From contig NVXN01000006.1 of the NCBI GenBank assembly GCA_002733915.1, positions 159,008 through 165,260 on the forward strand: a stretch of 6,253 nt of DNA, read 5' to 3'. The notes beneath the pieces are model-generated. The model did not search any database, had not been told where the DNA came from, and saw nothing but the letters and a program-made list of their open reading frames with translations. Below, piece by piece: positions 4,723 through 6,253 of this stretch (its first letter is position 1; every line of letters starts with the position of its first letter). A program made the translations under genes and the position numbers. The stretch comes from Aequorivita sp. (GTDB lineage Bacteria > Bacteroidota > Bacteroidia > Flavobacteriales > Flavobacteriaceae).

Positions 4723-6253
4723 ATGAAGAAAATTTTATCAATGCTACTGCTTTTTGGAGCGGTTGCGTACGGACAGAACGGTATTCCTACAGATTATTTT
4801 TCCAACCCCTTGGATATAAATTTAGTGCTCGCTGGTAATTTTGGTGAAATGCGGGCCAACCATTTCCACAGTGGCCTAGATCTTAAAACCGAACAACGTG
4901 AAGGGCTGCCGGTATATGCCCCGGCAGATGGTTACGTGAGCCGAATAAATGTACAGCATTACGGTTACGGAAAAGCGCTCTATATTCTTCACCCCAATGG
5001 GTACACCACTGTTTATGGACATTTGCGGAGCTTTGCCGGCGATATTGAAAAGTATGTGAAAGATACCCAGTATAACAAAGAAACGTTTGAAGTAGAACTC
5101 TTTCCTGATCAAAGCTTGTTACCCGTAAAAAAAGGAGATCTAATCGCTTACACTGGCAATACCGGCGGTAGCGGCGGCCCACACCTTCATTTCGAAATCA
5201 GGGATTCTTCACAACGCCCCATGAACCCATTGCTCTTTGGTATAGAAATTCCAGATTCAAAAAAACCTATTGTAAGCGCAATATTCGCTTATCCCATAGG
5301 GGAAGATGCACACGTTAACCAAGGTCAAAATCGTACCAAATTGCGGATGATAAAACAAAAGGACGGCAATTACAAAACAGAGGATATTAAGGCTTTCGGG
5401 AAGATTGGCTTCGGAATTACTACCTATGACCAGCAAGATGGCGCATCCAATAAAAATGGCGCATATAGCATTGAAACCCGTTTTAACGGAACCGAAAAAT
5501 TTAAGGTACTTTTTGATAAATTTTCTTTTTCGGAAACCCGATATTTAAACCGGTACACAGATTATAATTATTATGAAACCAACAAAAGTATGGTACAAAA
5601 GCTCTTCCGCGAAAACAACAATCCGCTGAGCATAATTATAGAGGAAGACGACAATGGATTTATAACAGTTCAAGATAGCCTGCAATCCATTTACACTATT
5701 GAGGTCAATGATTTTAAAGGCAATCGCATGTATATTTCAGTACCTATTGAAGGTGCAAAGCTTGAAATTTTAGAGCCGAAAAATATTGAGAAAACTGACG
5801 ATTTCATTTATGCAGACCATGCAACATCAATCACAAAAGGCAAATGGAGTATTTACATTCCGGCAAATAGCTTATATGAAGACACTTATTTGATTATTAA
5901 AGACGAAGGTGACGTTCTGAAATTTCACGAAGATTTAATTCCAATCCACAGCAATATTTCAATCACAGCCGATATTTCATCATACAATGAAGCTGACCGC
6001 GATAAACTTTATATAGGAAGGCTTAACTATCGCGGACAGCCTTCTTATACTTCCACCACCCGCAATGGGGATAAGCTTACCGCCAAAACACGAACCTTTG
6101 GAAGCTATACTATTGCTTCAGACACAAATGCACCCACTATTAAACCCGTAAATTTTTCAGATGGAAAATGGATCAGCAACCAAAATTTTCTACAGCTAAA
6201 AATTACGGACGATCTTAGCGGAATTAGTTCCTATCGAGCTACTATCAATGAAA
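4723..6253 (+). CDS. secreted M23 family metallopeptidase (5' part, runs off the window)
   Basis: An open frame from the ATG at 4723 to the window end, 510 codons without a stop; the 3' end is missing. Residues 1-17 are a Sec signal peptide (Lys-Lys, a hydrophobic core, then AYG with Gln18 as the likely first mature residue). There is no lipobox Cys. The LytM/M23 domain spans about 33-175. Metal ligands are His49 and Asp53 in HSGLD and His156 in HLH. His154 of HLH and His100 in YGHL are the catalytic-site histidines. The linker GNTGGSGGPHLHFE is typical. Family knowledge: zinc endopeptidases that cut peptidoglycan cross-links, or anchor/activate other hydrolases when degenerate; here all residues are intact, so activity is expected in the periplasm. 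Residues about 176-510 are beta-rich with no recognised domain. They include a stretch from about 465 (DTNAPTIKP, then ITDDLSGISSY) that looks like an Ig-like fold. The gene is divergent from the zapA operon, with a 150-base shared upstream region. No clear promoter of its own was found. Confidence 0.92.
   Translation, partial: MKKILSMLLLFGAVAYGQNGIPTDYFSNPLDINLVLAGNFGEMRANHFHSGLDLKTEQREGLPVYAPADGYVSRINVQHYGYGKALYILHPNGYTTVYGHLRSFAGDIEKYVKDTQYNKETFEVELFPDQSLLPVKKGDLIAYTGNTGGSGGPHLHFEIRDSSQRPMNPLLFGIEIPDSKKPIVSAIFAYPIGEDAHVNQGQNRTKLRMIKQKDGNYKTEDIKAFGKIGFGITTYDQQDGASNKNGAYSIETRFNGTEKFKVLFDKFSFSETRYLNRYTDYNYYETNKSMVQKLFRENNNPLSIIIEEDDNGFITVQDSLQSIYTIEVNDFKGNRMYISVPIEGAKLEILEPKNIEKTDDFIYADHATSITKGKWSIYIPANSLYEDTYLIIKDEGDVLKFHEDLIPIHSNISITADISSYNEADRDKLYIGRLNYRGQPSYTSTTRNGDKLTAKTRTFGSYTIASDTNAPTIKPVNFSDGKWISNQNFLQLKITDDLSGISSYRATINE

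Noticed and set aside
4876..5182. Two overlapping minus-strand frames within the M23 gene
   Set aside because: They lie opposite the conserved catalytic region of the peptidase and resemble no protein family; shadows of the real frame.

Overview
The window looks like ordinary core chromosome of a member of the Bacteroidota, most likely a marine or environmental Flavobacteriaceae. The supporting signs are low GC, start codons without clear Shine-Dalgarno sequences, one textbook Bacteroidetes promoter (TTTG-N19-TAACTTTG), an RNase Y of the bacterial rny type, and the gene order M23 peptidase / small coiled-coil protein / zapA / structured RNA / rny. No insertion sequence, CRISPR array, tRNA, rRNA or prophage signal was seen.

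Layout. The left third (1-2130, + strand) carries a complete XerD-type tyrosine recombinase (85-981) and then, after a 141-base gap, a complete aldo/keto reductase (1123-2130). A near-perfect inverted repeat at 2149-2190 sits between the convergent aldo/keto reductase and rny genes and can terminate transcription from both sides. The minus strand then holds, in transcription order from a strong promoter at 4600-4630: a 96-residue coiled-coil protein (4282-4572), ZapA (3981-4271), a structured RNA of about 165 nt that I interpret as 6S RNA (about 3785-3954), and RNase Y (2201-3763). Divergently on the + strand is the 5' part of a secreted M23 metallopeptidase (4723 to the window end, 510 codons visible, no stop).

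How they fit together. The right two thirds form a growth and division neighbourhood. ZapA and its coiled-coil partner candidate would act at the FtsZ ring. The M23 protein has all its metal ligands and would act on peptidoglycan in the periplasm. 6S RNA would modulate RNA polymerase, and RNase Y would start mRNA decay at the membrane. XerD resolves chromosome dimers at division, so it is thematically related, although it is separated by the aldo/keto reductase. The most interesting parts are the non-coding RNA, whose closing helix doubles as an intrinsic terminator just 21 bases before rny, and the uncharacterised coiled-coil protein paired with zapA. I saw nothing that amounts to a wholly new system. 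The zapA-6S linkage also exists in proteobacteria, so the arrangement looks like an old conserved one with some under-described parts.
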